A DNA stretch of 64,000 nucleotides from Thermogutta terrifontis (GTDB lineage: Bacteria; Planctomycetota; Planctomycetia; Pirellulales; Thermoguttaceae): contig NZ_CP018477.1 in NCBI RefSeq assembly GCF_002277955.1, positions 4,113,206 to 4,177,205 of the forward strand. Direction: 5' to 3'. The notes under the pieces were generated by a model that saw only the letters and a list, made by a program, of their open reading frames with translations, did no database searches and was not told the origin of the DNA. The translations under genes and the position numbers were made by a program. This document shows positions 18,458 to 28,322 of the stretch, one piece after another (the stretch's first letter is position 1; each line of letters starts with the position of its first letter).

Positions 18458-21400
18458 ATGACCCGGATCAATACGAACATCAGCTCGTTGACGGCTCAGA
18501 AGACCTTGGCTCGTTCTCAGGCTCAGTTGCAAGAGGCACTCACCCGACTGAGCACGGGTTTGCGGATCAACTCGGGCAAGGACGACCCTGCAGGCTTGAT
18601 TGCCAGTGAAACGCTGCGAAGCGACATCACGAGTATTCAGCGGGCGATTGTGAACAGCCAGCGGGCCAGCCAGATGATCGCCACAGCCGACAGCGCCCTG
18701 GGCCAGGTCAGCCAATTGCTCAACGACATCCGGGGATTGGTTTCTGAAGCAGCCAACAAGGGCGCGTTGAGTGCGGAGCAGATTGCGGCGAATCAGCTTC
18801 AGATCGATTCTTCACTGGAAGCGATTGACCGAATTGCGCAGGTGACGCAATTCCAGGGACGGCGGTTGCTGGATGGTAGCCTCGATTTCGTGACGGAGGG
18901 AGTGGACAGCTCAGCGATTCGGGATTTGCAAATTGATCAGGCGAATTTCGGTAGCAACAACGAAATTGGCGTCAACGTGACTGTCGTGAAACAGGCAACC
19001 CGAGCAGAATTGCGTTACGCCTTTGGGGCCGTGGCCAACGACGTGGTTCTGGAGATCGGTGGTAAGCAGGGTTTTGAAGCGTTCACCTTTGCAGCCGGAA
19101 GTTCCGTCGAGGACATGGCCAAGGCGATCAATCTTGTGTCCGACGCCACGGGGGTGATCGCAGAGGTACAAAAGGAAGCCACCGCAGGACGCGTTGTGGC
19201 GTCGAGTGTGGGGGCACACAACGACGTGATCATCACCGCCAATCAGGCGGGCGAAGCGGCGGGTAACGTCAGAGTCAAGTACACCAAGAACGCCACGGCT
19301 GCTACGACGGTCAACTTCACGCCTGCCAGTGGAAGCAGTCCGGCGGTGCTGGAGGTTCGCCTTGGCACCCGTCAGTGGGAGGCGGCGAGTGGGGTGTTGG
19401 ATCCTTCGGGGACGAACAATGCGATCAAGATCACGGCGAAGGTGAAGGGGGAGGAGTTTAACGGGGTGAATGTGCAGTTGACGATTGGTGCATCGCAGAG
19501 TGTGAGTTATGACCATACGACGAAGACGTTGAGCATTACGGCGACGGCGACGGATACGGCGCAGGACATAGTGAATTTGATCAACAATGATGCGGCGGTG
19601 GGGGCGTTGTTTACGGCGGCGAATTATGGGGAGTCGGACGGGAGTGGGACGGTTGCGGCGGCGAGTGTGACGTTGAGTGGGGGGGTGACGGGGGGTGATG
19701 TGATTGCGACGGCGAACGATGTGGTGGCGGCGATCAACAGTTCGGCGGCGAGTGCGGTGGTGACGGCGAGTTTAGCGGCTGGGGACAATGGGTATGGGGT
19801 GGTGAGTCCGTTTCAGGAGTATGCGTACTATGGGAGTGTGGAGGCGAACAATCGGTTGCAGTTTTTGGGGCCGGAGGGGAGTCGGAAGATTCGGTTTGTG
19901 TCGAATCCTGGGGAGAGTTTGAGTGTGGATTTGACGACGGACCCGCGGGTGGAGGGGTTTTCGTCGGCGATTGTGCAGGGGGTGAATGCGAACAGTACGT
20001 TGAAGATTACGGCGCGGTACAAGGGGGAGGCGTATGATGGGGTGCAGATTGTGTTTAATGACAGTACGGACAACACGGTGGTGTGGGATGCGGAGAGTAA
20101 GACGCTGACGTTCAATGTGGACATTAGTGGGGGGTTTACGGCGCAGCAGGCGGTGAATTTGTTGAACAATGACAGTTATGCGGGGAAGTATTTTCGGGCG
20201 GAGAATTTTGGGACGAGTAATGGGAGTGGGGTGTTGAGTGCGACGATGACGGGGAGGACGAGTGGGGGCGTGGTGAGTGAGGGGACGGTGATAGTGCATT
20301 TGGCGACGACGTCGGACGGGATTGTGACGACGACGGCGCAGGATTTGATTAATTACTTTAATGATCCGGCGAATGCGGGGTTATTGAGTGGATTAGGGAT
20401 CAGTGTGAGCAATGTGGCGGGGAGTGATGGGAGTGGGAAGCTTGCGCCGACGGTGAGTGATTTGGAGTTTGCGACGAGTGGGACGCAGTTGCAGGAGGCG
20501 CAGGCGAGTGGGACGACGTATGCGGTGAATGGGAAGAATGCGCGGTTGACGTTGACGGCGGTGGCGCCTGGGGCGGATTGGAATGGGGTGCGGTTGGTGT
20601 TTGAGGACACGGCGACGGCGGGGAATGAGACGGTGGTTTGGGATGCGGCGACGAAGACGCTGACGGTGGGGATTCAGAGTGGTGTGAGCACGGCGAACCA
20701 GGTGATTGCGGCAATCAACAATGATGCCGTGGCCAGCCAGTTGTTCACCGCCAGCCTCGCCACAGGTAGTGACGGATCTGGTGCCGTCACTGTGTCGGAT
20801 TTTGCTGAACTTTCCGGTGGTGTTGTCGATGTTGGCACCGCTGACGGGGCACCCCTCATTGGAAATGAAGAACAGGCGACCACAGGACTGGTTTTCAAGG
20901 CGGTCGAGTTCGGGTCAGATGCTTTCGTCTCTGTGAAGGCCCTCAATGGGACAAGCTTCACTGTAACGGACCGCGACGGAAACCAGGCGACGCGGAGCGC
21001 GGGAACGGACGTGCAGGTTCTGGTGAACGGGATTGCGGCAGTCGGCAAGGGACTTCGGGCGTCTATCAATACAGCCGCGCTCGATCTGTCATTCAGTGTT
21101 TCAGAAAGTCTGGCAGACGGCACAATGACCGCATTCCGCATTGTGGGCGGTGGGGCGCAATTCCAGCTCGGCCCCGATGTTGTCTCCAACCAGCAGGCCC
21201 GCCTGGGTATACAAAGTGTGAACACGGCAAAACTCGGGGGGGTTGCCGGCCGGCTATTCGAATTGCGATCAGGTGGTGCGAAGTCCCTTACCCGCGATGT
21301 GAACGGCGCAGCCGCTGTGGTTGAAGAAGTCATTGCCCAGATCACCACACTGCGCGGTCGATTGGGAGCGTTCCAGCGAACCACACTGGAAACCAATATA

Positions 21401-21583
21401 AGTTCCCTCAATGACACGTTGGAAAATCTGACAGCGGCGGAAAGCTCAATCCGGGATGCCGACTTCGCTGCCGAAAGCGCAGCATTGACCCGTGCGCAAA
21501 TTCTCGTCCAATCGGGTGTCTCGGTTCTGGCTATTGCCAACAACAACCCGCAAGCGGTGTTGGCTCTCCTTCGCGGTGGGTGA
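18458..21583 (+). CDS. Giant flagellin 2, paralog of flagellin 1
   Basis: Filament subunit of 1041 residues. The start is the ATG at 18458, with the strong ribosome site AGGAGGAAGGGAG a few bases upstream; the frame opens 33 bases earlier but without support. The N-terminal 301 residues align without gaps to flagellin 1 at roughly 80% identity. Residues 302-769 are about 99% identical, and the remaining C-terminal part diverges again before the conserved D1/D0 end (SSIRDADFAAESAALT, NPQAVLALLRGG). Local differences from flagellin 1 in the shared block are few: GGLQS becomes GASQS, GTTSGG becomes GRTSGG, and NGANAR becomes NGKNAR. The presence of two flagellins suggests a filament with mixed or switchable subunits. 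Confidence 0.95.
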   Translation: MTRINTNISSLTAQKTLARSQAQLQEALTRLSTGLRINSGKDDPAGLIASETLRSDITSIQRAIVNSQRASQMIATADSALGQVSQLLNDIRGLVSEAANKGALSAEQIAANQLQIDSSLEAIDRIAQVTQFQGRRLLDGSLDFVTEGVDSSAIRDLQIDQANFGSNNEIGVNVTVVKQATRAELRYAFGAVANDVVLEIGGKQGFEAFTFAAGSSVEDMAKAINLVSDATGVIAEVQKEATAGRVVASSVGAHNDVIITANQAGEAAGNVRVKYTKNATAATTVNFTPASGSSPAVLEVRLGTRQWEAASGVLDPSGTNNAIKITAKVKGEEFNGVNVQLTIGASQSVSYDHTTKTLSITATATDTAQDIVNLINNDAAVGALFTAANYGESDGSGTVAAASVTLSGGVTGGDVIATANDVVAAINSSAASAVVTASLAAGDNGYGVVSPFQEYAYYGSVEANNRLQFLGPEGSRKIRFVSNPGESLSVDLTTDPRVEGFSSAIVQGVNANSTLKITARYKGEAYDGVQIVFNDSTDNTVVWDAESKTLTFNVDISGGFTAQQAVNLLNNDSYAGKYFRAENFGTSNGSGVLSATMTGRTSGGVVSEGTVIVHLATTSDGIVTTTAQDLINYFNDPANAGLLSGLGISVSNVAGSDGSGKLAPTVSDLEFATSGTQLQEAQASGTTYAVNGKNARLTLTAVAPGADWNGVRLVFEDTATAGNETVVWDAATKTLTVGIQSGVSTANQVIAAINNDAVASQLFTASLATGSDGSGAVTVSDFAELSGGVVDVGTADGAPLIGNEEQATTGLVFKAVEFGSDAFVSVKALNGTSFTVTDRDGNQATRSAGTDVQVLVNGIAAVGKGLRASINTAALDLSFSVSESLADGTMTAFRIVGGGAQFQLGPDVVSNQQARLGIQSVNTAKLGGVAGRLFELRSGGAKSLTRDVNGAAAVVEEVIAQITTLRGRLGAFQRTTLETNISSLNDTLENLTAAESSIRDADFAAESAALTRAQILVQSGVSVLAIANNNPQAVLALLRGG
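19361..20766 (+). repeat. Copy 2 of the ~1.4-kb near-identical flagellin cassette
   Basis: Partner of 15821-17226, at exactly the same offset (903 bases) from its start codon. Most of the ~18 differences are third-position changes, often T/C or A/G. Both edges are abrupt: identity begins at CTTGGCAC and fades after GCCTCGCCACAGG. The same G-rich, C-poor codon pattern is present in both copies. Confidence 0.93.
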
Positions 21584-21661
21584 ACAATGAAACTGCTCGC
21601 CGCATAGGGCCATATTACTGACAAAGTCGGGTTAATCGCGTGAATGAAGCGAGAGCGGCAG

Positions 21662-22159
21662 TTAACCGGACCCGTCAGAAGCTCGGGCATCTCCGGTGTT
21701 CTCCGCGGAGATGCTGGAGCCACCGCCCCGGAGATGTTTACCATTTCCGTGAATCCGCTTCAGTTTATCTGCGAGGAGTGACAGCCGGACCTGTTCCAGG
21801 TCGCTGCGGTGCTTGAGCTGATTAAAATGATAAACGCCAACAAGAAGATCGCCCGTGGCAAGGACTACCAGCCAGATGGTGAGAAGGGCGGTCGCCAGCC
21901 AATAGCCGATGGCCCAGACGGGGTGCTCAGTATTGGAGAACATCAATCGACCCGCCCAAAGGAGCAGGCCAAGCACGATCATAAGAAAGCTGATCTGGGC
22001 ACGCCGGTAAAATCGCCGACGAAGAAACTCCAAATCGGAGGATGTAGCCCTCTTTGAGAGCACTGACCAAGCACGGGCCTGCCATGCCAACAAAATAACC
22101 CCTGCGGCTACGATCGCCCAGGGGAAAGTCACGTCACTCCATTCTGCCCAGCCGCTCAT
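21662..22159 (-). CDS. Small membrane protein of unknown function
   Basis: A 165-residue protein with three predicted membrane helices: about residues 12-28 (FPWAIVAAGVILLAW), 53-70 (ISFLMIVLGLLLWAGRL) and 82-105 (AIGYWLATALLTIWLVVLATG). A basic segment (SDLEFLRRRFYRRAQ) lies between helices 1 and 2, and the tail is charged (RSDLEQVRLSLLADKLKRIHG). I do not recognise the family. It is convergent with flagellin 2 and lies 102 bases upstream, on the same strand, of no close partner except the ferredoxin gene behind it. Confidence 0.65.
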   Translation of the reverse strand: MSGWAEWSDVTFPWAIVAAGVILLAWQARAWSVLSKRATSSDLEFLRRRFYRRAQISFLMIVLGLLLWAGRLMFSNTEHPVWAIGYWLATALLTIWLVVLATGDLLVGVYHFNQLKHRSDLEQVRLSLLADKLKRIHGNGKHLRGGGSSISAENTGDARASDGSG

Positions 22160-22261
22160 ACTTGCAATCCCCTAAAAGCGGGGAGGCTCAATCGCAGTTC
22201 GCCATAGCCGAGGCGAACTACCCGTCGCCCAGGCGAACTACGGATGTCGTTGAGATTGGCG

Positions 22262-22540
22262 TCAGGCTTCGCAAAGGGGTTTCTTTTTTTCCGTTATTTT
22301 CGGACACTGGGGAGCCATTTCCGCGTTAATCTTGATGTACTCTTTCCATTCCTCGGGAACATTGTCAGCCAGGAAAATGGCGTCCACCGGACATTCGGGG
22401 ACACACGCCTCGCAGTCGATGCATTCATCCGGATGGATGTAAAGCATCATCTCCCCTTCGTAGAAGCACTCCACCGGGCAAACCACCACACAATCCGTAT
22501 ACTTGCACCCATAGCATGGTTTACAAACGACGTGTGTCAT
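22262..22540 (-). CDS. fdxA: 7Fe ferredoxin (FdxA type, 3Fe-4S plus 4Fe-4S)
   Basis: Low-potential electron carrier of 92 residues. The Cys pattern matches Azotobacter ferredoxin I with a one-residue offset: C9, C17 and C50 for the 3Fe-4S cluster, and C21, C40, C43 and C46 for the 4Fe-4S cluster, with the additional C12. The YTDCVVVCPVECFYEG and HPDECIDCEACVPECP segments are diagnostic. A GGAG lies nine bases before the ATG. It might serve the hydrogenase as ferredoxin partner, but it is 10 kb away and bifurcating enzymes normally use 2[4Fe-4S] ferredoxins, so this is speculative. Confidence 0.93.
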   Translation of the reverse strand: MTHVVCKPCYGCKYTDCVVVCPVECFYEGEMMLYIHPDECIDCEACVPECPVDAIFLADNVPEEWKEYIKINAEMAPQCPKITEKKKPLCEA

Positions 22541-22842
22541 ACCGATTTTCTCCGCAATTGCAGACAGATCAACGAACCGTTGGACGCCGCAATATTGTAT
22601 CTCTGACGGGTTCGCAGGAATTTCCCCTCCCGCGACGAAGCGCGCTTTATGTCATATTATGGAGGCAAAAAATCAATGTCAAGGAACGAGTGCGCTATTG
22701 CGGAAATAGGGGCAAACCCATCCAAATGCCGCTCGCGAGACGCCCTTTGCCGGCATCGGATTGTCGCGGCTGGATCGCTACAAATTACTGAATACGCGAA
22801 TCTCAGACCAGATCGTTTTATTCTAAACCGAGAGGAAATGCC
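22541..22842. other. Intergenic region upstream of the ferredoxin
   Basis: 302 bases that should hold the divergent promoters of fdxA and the small Cys protein. Open frames here have no ribosome site and no recognisable protein features. No hairpin stands out. Confidence 0.4.
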
Positions 22843-23079
22843 ATGCATGCCAGGCATCGGACGCCGCTAATAAAACGCTTCCTTGCGGCCGTCTTCAGTC
22901 CTGAGTTCTGCGAAAAGTGGTGCCCAATCTGTGTGCGGGCTCGAAAAGGAGTTCGCTGGGCCCGCTGGGTTCAGCGATTGGAGCTCGCTTTGACAGCCGG
23001 TGGCTGCCCGTGGGGACGCGCCCGCCAGAAAAAATACGGCGTGCCGCCCAACCTGCCGATTGGCAAAGGGGTAGAATGA
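22843..23079 (+). CDS. Small Cys-containing basic protein
   Basis: A 78-residue open frame with a good ribosome site (AGAGGA, six bases before ATG). It has a CEKWCPIC cluster (two CxxC-like pairs) near residue 23, then a basic helix-like middle (RARKGVRWARWVQRLEL), and a GCPWGRARQKKYG motif near residue 54. I have the impression that short proteins with the CPWGRARQ-type motif recur in Planctomycetota, but I cannot confirm it here. It is followed after 61 bases by the beta-lactamase-fold gene. The function is unknown; possible metal binding is inferred from the Cys spacing. Confidence 0.55.
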   Translation: MHARHRTPLIKRFLAAVFSPEFCEKWCPICVRARKGVRWARWVQRLELALTAGGCPWGRARQKKYGVPPNLPIGKGVE

Positions 23080-23140
23080 AACTGCAAGGCTTACCCGTTT
23101 TTCCATCGCCACGTGGAATTTGTTAGGAGAAGACATTTTT

Positions 23141-24343
23141 GTGGTTCAAACAATGATACGGCGAAAGCCCGCTGGGCAAGGTTGGCATATAATCCTTTAT
23201 TTTTCTGCGGTTTTGATCACGTGCAGTTTCCTTCCAGTGAGACCGGCACTCGGAAAGGATGATTTGCCGGCTCGGCTGGAGGGTGCGGTGCGTCCTTTCA
23301 TCGTCAATCACCAACTCGCGGGCTGCGTGATGGTTGTGGCTGACAAGCATAAGATAATCCATACCATCACACTTGGCTGGGCGGACGTCGACGCGAAAAG
23401 GCCAATGCAGGCCGATACCCTTTTCTGGATTGCGTCGCAGTCGAAACCGATCACGGCCACCGCGTTGATGATCCTGGTGGATGAGGGCCGTGTTCAGCTC
23501 GACGATCCGGTGGAAAAGTATCTCCCGGAGTTCCGCGGACAGTGGTTGATTGCGGAAGCGGCTGAAAACCGCGTGCTTCTCAAGAGGCCTTCACGGCCAA
23601 TCACTGTTCGGGATATTCTGTCGCACACAAGTGGACTCCCGTTTCGATCCGCGCTGGAGGTACCCACGTTGGATGTGTTCCCGCTGGCTGCCCGGGTACG
23701 AAGCTATGCCATGACGCCGCTGGAATTTGACCCTGGTCGCCGCTATCAGTACTCCAACGCCGGTATCAATACGGCTGCAAGAATTGTGGAAGTGGTCACC
23801 GGAAAACGGTTCGAAGAATTTCTCAAAGAGCGGATCTTCGAACCACTTGGAATGAAAGACACAACCTTTTGGCCTGACAAAGAGCAACTTTCCCGGCTGG
23901 CCAGAGCATATCGGTATGATGCTCAGTCGAAAGAGCTTGTATCCGTTCAAATCGACCAACTGGCCTATCCACTCGATGACAGGCAAAACCGGTATCCGGT
24001 TCCAGCGGGCGGATTGTTCTCTACGGCTGCTGACTTGGTAAAGTCCTATCAGATGCTTTTAAATAATGGCACGTTTGAAGGAAAACGGCTTATATCGGAA
24101 GACGCCGTGCGAGAAATGACATCGCGTCAGACCAGGCCGGAACTTGATAACAGTTATGGATTGGGTTTTGTGGTCAATGGTCCGGTGTTTGGTCACGGTG
24201 GCTCGCATGGAACCAACACCCTCGCGGATCGGCGGAAGGACGCGATCCTTGTGTGGCTTGTCCAGCATGCGGGGCCAGAGGCGCAAGAAGCTTTTCGCCA
24301 GGTGGACCAGATTTTCAGTGAATGGTCTCCTGATCGCGGTTAA
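23141..24343 (+). CDS. Exported serine hydrolase, class C beta-lactamase / esterase fold
   Basis: Penicillin-binding-protein-like hydrolase, probably an esterase or peptidase rather than a resistance enzyme. I choose the GTG at 23141 because AGGAGAAG lies eight bases upstream; a TTG at 23120 and an ATG at 23153 are alternatives. The 400-residue product has an N-terminal hydrophobic signal (about residues 15-37, IILYFSAVLITCSFLPVRPALG). Catalytic S99-Q-S-K102 is the SxxK motif in FWIASQSKPITATAL. YSN is in RRYQYSNAGIN, and HGG near the C-terminus takes the place of KTG. LSHTSGLPF is also typical of the family. The natural substrate cannot be deduced. Confidence 0.9.
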   Translation: MVQTMIRRKPAGQGWHIILYFSAVLITCSFLPVRPALGKDDLPARLEGAVRPFIVNHQLAGCVMVVADKHKIIHTITLGWADVDAKRPMQADTLFWIASQSKPITATALMILVDEGRVQLDDPVEKYLPEFRGQWLIAEAAENRVLLKRPSRPITVRDILSHTSGLPFRSALEVPTLDVFPLAARVRSYAMTPLEFDPGRRYQYSNAGINTAARIVEVVTGKRFEEFLKERIFEPLGMKDTTFWPDKEQLSRLARAYRYDAQSKELVSVQIDQLAYPLDDRQNRYPVPAGGLFSTAADLVKSYQMLLNNGTFEGKRLISEDAVREMTSRQTRPELDNSYGLGFVVNGPVFGHGGSHGTNTLADRRKDAILVWLVQHAGPEAQEAFRQVDQIFSEWSPDRG

Positions 24344-24411
24344 AAACATCACAGTGGTGGAGCATTTTTCTGGGTTTATTTGAGACACAATATTAGGCGA
24401 GTAAAGATACT

Positions 24412-26361
24412 ATGCCGGCTATTCCAAAGAAAGACCTCACGAACTTCCTCCCCATGACCCGAGAGGAAATGGAAGCTCGGGGTTGGGACTATGTGGACGT
24501 GGTATTCGTAACAGGCGACGCCTACGTGGATCACCCGAGTTTCGCCATGGCCTTGCTGGGGCGGCTGATGGAGGCCGAAGGATACCAGGTGGCGATTCTT
24601 AGCCAGCCGGACTGGCATTCATGTGAGCCCTGGAAGAAGTTTGGGCGTCCGCGGCTGTGCTTCGCAGTTAGTGCTGGGAATATGGATTCCATGGTGAATC
24701 ATTACACGGCGAACCGCAAAGTGCGGAATGATGACGCGTACAGTCCTGGAGGCCGAATTGGTTTGAGGCCGGATCGCGCCACGCTCGCATACTGCCAACG
24801 CGCGCGGGAGGCCTACAAGGGCGTGCCGGTGATTGCGGGAGGAGTGGAAGCCAGTTTGCGTCGCATCGCCCACTATGACTACTGGAGCGACAAAGTACGG
24901 CGATCCATTCTTCTCGACTCCAAGGCCGACCTTCTCGTCTACGGAATGGGTGAGCGTCCGCTTTTGGAGATTTTGCGCCGACTCGCTGCCGGAGAGCCTA
25001 TCAAAAATATCCGGGACGTTCGGGGTACGGCCTACCGGCTGGGTGCTTCAGAAAAGCCTCCGGAGGATGCGATCTATCTGCCGTCCTACGAGGAGGTTGT
25101 AGCAAGCAAGGAAGCTTTTGCGCGGATGACCAAGATGGCTCACTTGGAAACCAATCCTTACAATGCCCGGCGCCTTGTGCAATACCATGATCGTGAAGCT
25201 GTAGTCATTAATCCACCGGCGTTTCCATTAACGGAGGAGGAGATGGACCGGGTGTACGGGCTTCCTTTCCAAAGGCGGCCCCACCCTCTGTATGGCGACG
25301 AACCCATTCCCGCATTTGAAGTAGTCAAACACTCCGTCCAAATTATGCGGGGTTGTTTTGGTGGGTGCACATTTTGTTCCATCACCGCCCACGAAGGTCG
25401 GATTATTCAAAGTCGGTCACCGCAGTCGATTATTCAGGAAATTGAAAGGTTAAAACAGGACCCCGAATTCAAAGGCGTCATCAGTGATATCGGCGGTCCA
25501 ACTGCAAATATGTATCGGATGAATTGCAGCCGTCCGGAGGTTCGGGAAAAATGCCGCCGTTTGAGTTGTATCCATCCGACAATATGTAAGCTTTTAAATA
25601 CCAGCCACGGACCGCTCATTGAACTCCTCAAGCAAGTGCGACATGTGCAGGGTATCAAAAAGGTGTACGTGGCTTCGGGAATCCGCATGGATCTGGCTCA
25701 GTTAAGCCCTGCTTACATGAATCATCTCGTGCGTTATCACGTGGGCGGCCACCTTAAAGTAGCCCCCGAGCACTGCGATCCCGATGTATTACGCCTGATG
25801 AAAAAGCCAAGCATCGAGGATTTTGAAAGATTTGCGAAGAAATTTCACGAACTTTCCCGCGCTGCGGGAAAGGAACAATATCTGGTGCCGTATTTTATTT
25901 CGGGTCACCCTGGCTGCGATCTTAAGGCGATGATCCGCCTTGCGGAGTTTCTCAAACGCACTGGGTATCGCCCCCAGCAGGTTCAGGACTTCATGCCCAC
26001 GCCCTTTGATATTGCCACGTGCATGTATTACACCGGTATCGACCCGATGACCGGTGAAAAAGTCTACGTTCCGCGTGGCGAACGCGAGCGAAGGCTCCAG
26101 CGGGCACTCCTTCAATTCTGGAAACCGGAGAATTATTTTCTCGTTCGCGAGGCCCTCCAACTGGCCGGCAGAACAGATTTGATTGGGAGTGGCCCTCAAT
26201 GTCTCATCCCGTCGCGCCCGCCGAAAGAAGCCCTCGTCGCCCGCCGAAAAAGCCAGCACGAGAGAACAGGGGCTGAGCATCCGACCGGAATGAAGGCCAC
26301 CGTGGCGGGCTATCGTCCGCACCGAAAGACGTTTCGGCGTAGAACGACCAAGAAAAGCTGA
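24412..26361 (+). CDS. YgiQ family radical SAM protein
   Basis: A 649-residue UPF0313/YgiQ-type radical SAM enzyme. The N-terminal domain has the family opening [18 protein letters not shown] and [10 protein letters not shown]. The radical SAM cluster is the C-x3-C-x2-C in [18 protein letters not shown] (around residues 315-322). Further conserved segments are GHLKVAPEH and [11 protein letters not shown]. The last ~60 residues are basic ([23 protein letters not shown]), as often seen in the family. The reaction is not established for the family. It lies 68 bases after the serine hydrolase, on the same strand. Confidence 0.93.
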   Translation: MPAIPKKDLTNFLPMTREEMEARGWDYVDVVFVTGDAYVDHPSFAMALLGRLMEAEGYQVAILSQPDWHSCEPWKKFGRPRLCFAVSAGNMDSMVNHYTANRKVRNDDAYSPGGRIGLRPDRATLAYCQRAREAYKGVPVIAGGVEASLRRIAHYDYWSDKVRRSILLDSKADLLVYGMGERPLLEILRRLAAGEPIKNIRDVRGTAYRLGASEKPPEDAIYLPSYEEVVASKEAFARMTKMAHLETNPYNARRLVQYHDREAVVINPPAFPLTEEEMDRVYGLPFQRRPHPLYGDEPIPAFEVVKHSVQIMRGCFGGCTFCSITAHEGRIIQSRSPQSIIQEIERLKQDPEFKGVISDIGGPTANMYRMNCSRPEVREKCRRLSCIHPTICKLLNTSHGPLIELLKQVRHVQGIKKVYVASGIRMDLAQLSPAYMNHLVRYHVGGHLKVAPEHCDPDVLRLMKKPSIEDFERFAKKFHELSRAAGKEQYLVPYFISGHPGCDLKAMIRLAEFLKRTGYRPQQVQDFMPTPFDIATCMYYTGIDPMTGEKVYVPRGERERRLQRALLQFWKPENYFLVREALQLAGRTDLIGSGPQCLIPSRPPKEALVARRKSQHERTGAEHPTGMKATVAGYRPHRKTFRRRTTKKS

Positions 26362-26768
26362 TCCGCGTGGGGGAATCCGAAATTTGCCACGGTGTCGGCT
26401 GCCTCTCGACCGGTCCGCTGGCGACTCCGCTTTGACGCGCTCCATCGCGGCTTCTGGTTGTGAAACTGCAAGTCTCCCAGGTACGGCTGCAACCGTGCGG
26501 AAAAATGGAGGCTCCGTCATGTCCTAACGAGCTTACCCGGGCCACTGCAGCGTCTATCTGTGATGAAATGCAGATGCTCTTGAGAGCACGCCGTCGCGGC
26601 CATCGCTTCATGAAAACGAGTACAGTGGGAAAGGTTCCCATGTGTTCCTATACTGGAAGTAGGGTGTAATGGTAGGACTTTCCCGAGCCGAAAAACTCTC
26701 CGGGCGAACGGGCTGCCGGTTCTGCAGGGGTATCAACATTATTCGATTCGTTTTGGTATTAAAGTCCT
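26362..26768. other. Intergenic region between ygiQ-like and hsp70-like genes
   Basis: 407 bases without a supported gene. A 69-codon frame from a GTG at 26460 lacks a ribosome site and protein-like composition. No tRNA-like or strong terminator structure was seen. Confidence 0.4.
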
Positions 26769-28322
26769 ATGACTATTTCAGGTGAGCGAATTCCCGCAGT
26801 GGGTATTGATCTGGGCACGACTTACTCCGTCGTTGCCTACTTGGATGCGCAGGGCCATCCGGAAACGATCGTCAATGCCGAAGGGGAACGACTCACGCCG
26901 AGTGTCGTGTACTTCGACGGGGAAGAGGTGATCGTCGGCCGCGAAGCCCTCAAAGCTTTTGCCCGCCTGCCGAGTCAGGCGGCCGAATGTTCCAAACGGG
27001 ATGTGGGCTACAAGGTCTATCACAAGGCCCTACAAGGCAAGTACTACCCGCCGGAAGTAATTGAGGCATTTATTCTCAATAAACTCCGGCAGGATGCGGC
27101 GCAGCAGCTTGGCGAATTCAGTCATGTCGTTATCACCGTGCCTGCCTATTTTGATGAGGTGCGGAGGAAAGCGACCCAGGACGCCGGTTATATGGCAGGG
27201 CTCGAAGTGATGGATATCATCAACGAGCCGGTGGCCGCTGCTCTGGCTTTCGGCTATGAGTCCGGCAAATTGAATACGCCATCAAGCGACATCAAACCCG
27301 AAAGGGTGCTCGTGTACGATCTGGGAGGTGGCACTTTCGACGTGACGGTGATGGAGATTCGAGGCTACGAGTACGTGACGCTATCAATTGATGGAGATGT
27401 GCGACTCGGCGGATGGGACTGGGATCAACGTTTGGTTGACCTGGTGGCGGAAAAAATCATTCGTCAGATCGGGTTCGATCCCCGGGAAGATGTTCGCCTG
27501 TGGGGCAAATTGTGGTCGGCCTGCGAGGAAGCCAAGCGGACTTTATCGGTCCGTACAAAAACGGTCATACCATTTGAGTATCGAACTAAGACGGTGGACG
27601 TCGAGGTGCGTCGGGAGGAATTTGAGGAGGCCACCCGGGACCTCCTCGATCGCACGCGATTTACAACGCTTCAGGCGCTTAAGGCAGCCGGTCTGGATTG
27701 GGGGGATATCGATCGGGTTCTCCTCGTGGGGGGATCAACACGGATGCCGATGGTCCGCAATCTTATCCGCGAACTCTCCGGTAAAGAACCGGATACATCC
27801 ATTTCCGCGGATGAGGCAGTGGCCCTTGGGGCGGCCCTCCACGCCGGGTGGCTACTGGGAAAGGCACGGGGTGAACGGCCGCGGTACAAGGTCCGGAATG
27901 TCAACTCACACAGTCTGGGAGTGGTGGGGTGGGACCCGCTCACACGGCGTCGAAGAGTGGGAACGATTATCCCGCGCAATACGCGTCTTCCGATTATCGC
28001 CAAAAGGAGGTTCCGCACGCACAAGTCTGATCAGCGCTCCATTCTGGTTGAAATCGTCGAAGGAGAAAGTCCCGAGCCAGAGGACTGCTGTCAAATCGGC
28101 AAGGTGCGTGTCCACGATTTGCCGCCCAATCTCCCAAAGGGGTGGCCGGTGGAGGTCATCTTCCAGTATCGGGCGAACGGCAGGCTGAAGGTCCGTATCC
28201 GCGTGCCGGAGGTGGATCGCGAAGTTGTGGCGGAGTTCCAGCGGGAAAGGGCTCTGACAAAAGAACATCTGGACGGCTGGCGCCGATTTATCAGTGGTAA
28301 AGAACCAACGGATTACCGATGA
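26769..28322 (+). CDS. Short Hsp70/DnaK-like chaperone
   Basis: An Hsp70 ATPase with reduced substrate-binding region. The 517-residue protein has the full nucleotide-binding domain: phosphate-1 GIDLGTTYSVVAYL at ~12-25, VVITVPAYFDEVRRKATQDAG, NEPVAAALAFGYE, phosphate-2 VYDLGGGTFDVTVME, and adenosine motif VLLVGGSTRMPMV. The remaining ~140 residues form a beta-domain-like part (VNSHSLGVVGWDPLTRRR, IPRNTRLPIIAKRRF). The helical lid of DnaK (~640 residues) is missing. It is followed by a thioredoxin-TPR gene. It is probably a specialised Hsp70 rather than the housekeeping DnaK. Confidence 0.9.
   Translation: MTISGERIPAVGIDLGTTYSVVAYLDAQGHPETIVNAEGERLTPSVVYFDGEEVIVGREALKAFARLPSQAAECSKRDVGYKVYHKALQGKYYPPEVIEAFILNKLRQDAAQQLGEFSHVVITVPAYFDEVRRKATQDAGYMAGLEVMDIINEPVAAALAFGYESGKLNTPSSDIKPERVLVYDLGGGTFDVTVMEIRGYEYVTLSIDGDVRLGGWDWDQRLVDLVAEKIIRQIGFDPREDVRLWGKLWSACEEAKRTLSVRTKTVIPFEYRTKTVDVEVRREEFEEATRDLLDRTRFTTLQALKAAGLDWGDIDRVLLVGGSTRMPMVRNLIRELSGKEPDTSISADEAVALGAALHAGWLLGKARGERPRYKVRNVNSHSLGVVGWDPLTRRRRVGTIIPRNTRLPIIAKRRFRTHKSDQRSILVEIVEGESPEPEDCCQIGKVRVHDLPPNLPKGWPVEVIFQYRANGRLKVRIRVPEVDREVVAEFQRERALTKEHLDGWRRFISGKEPTDYR

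Noticed and set aside
26460-26669. A 69-codon GTG-start frame between ygiQ-like and hsp70-like genes
   Set aside because: No ribosome site and no protein-like features.
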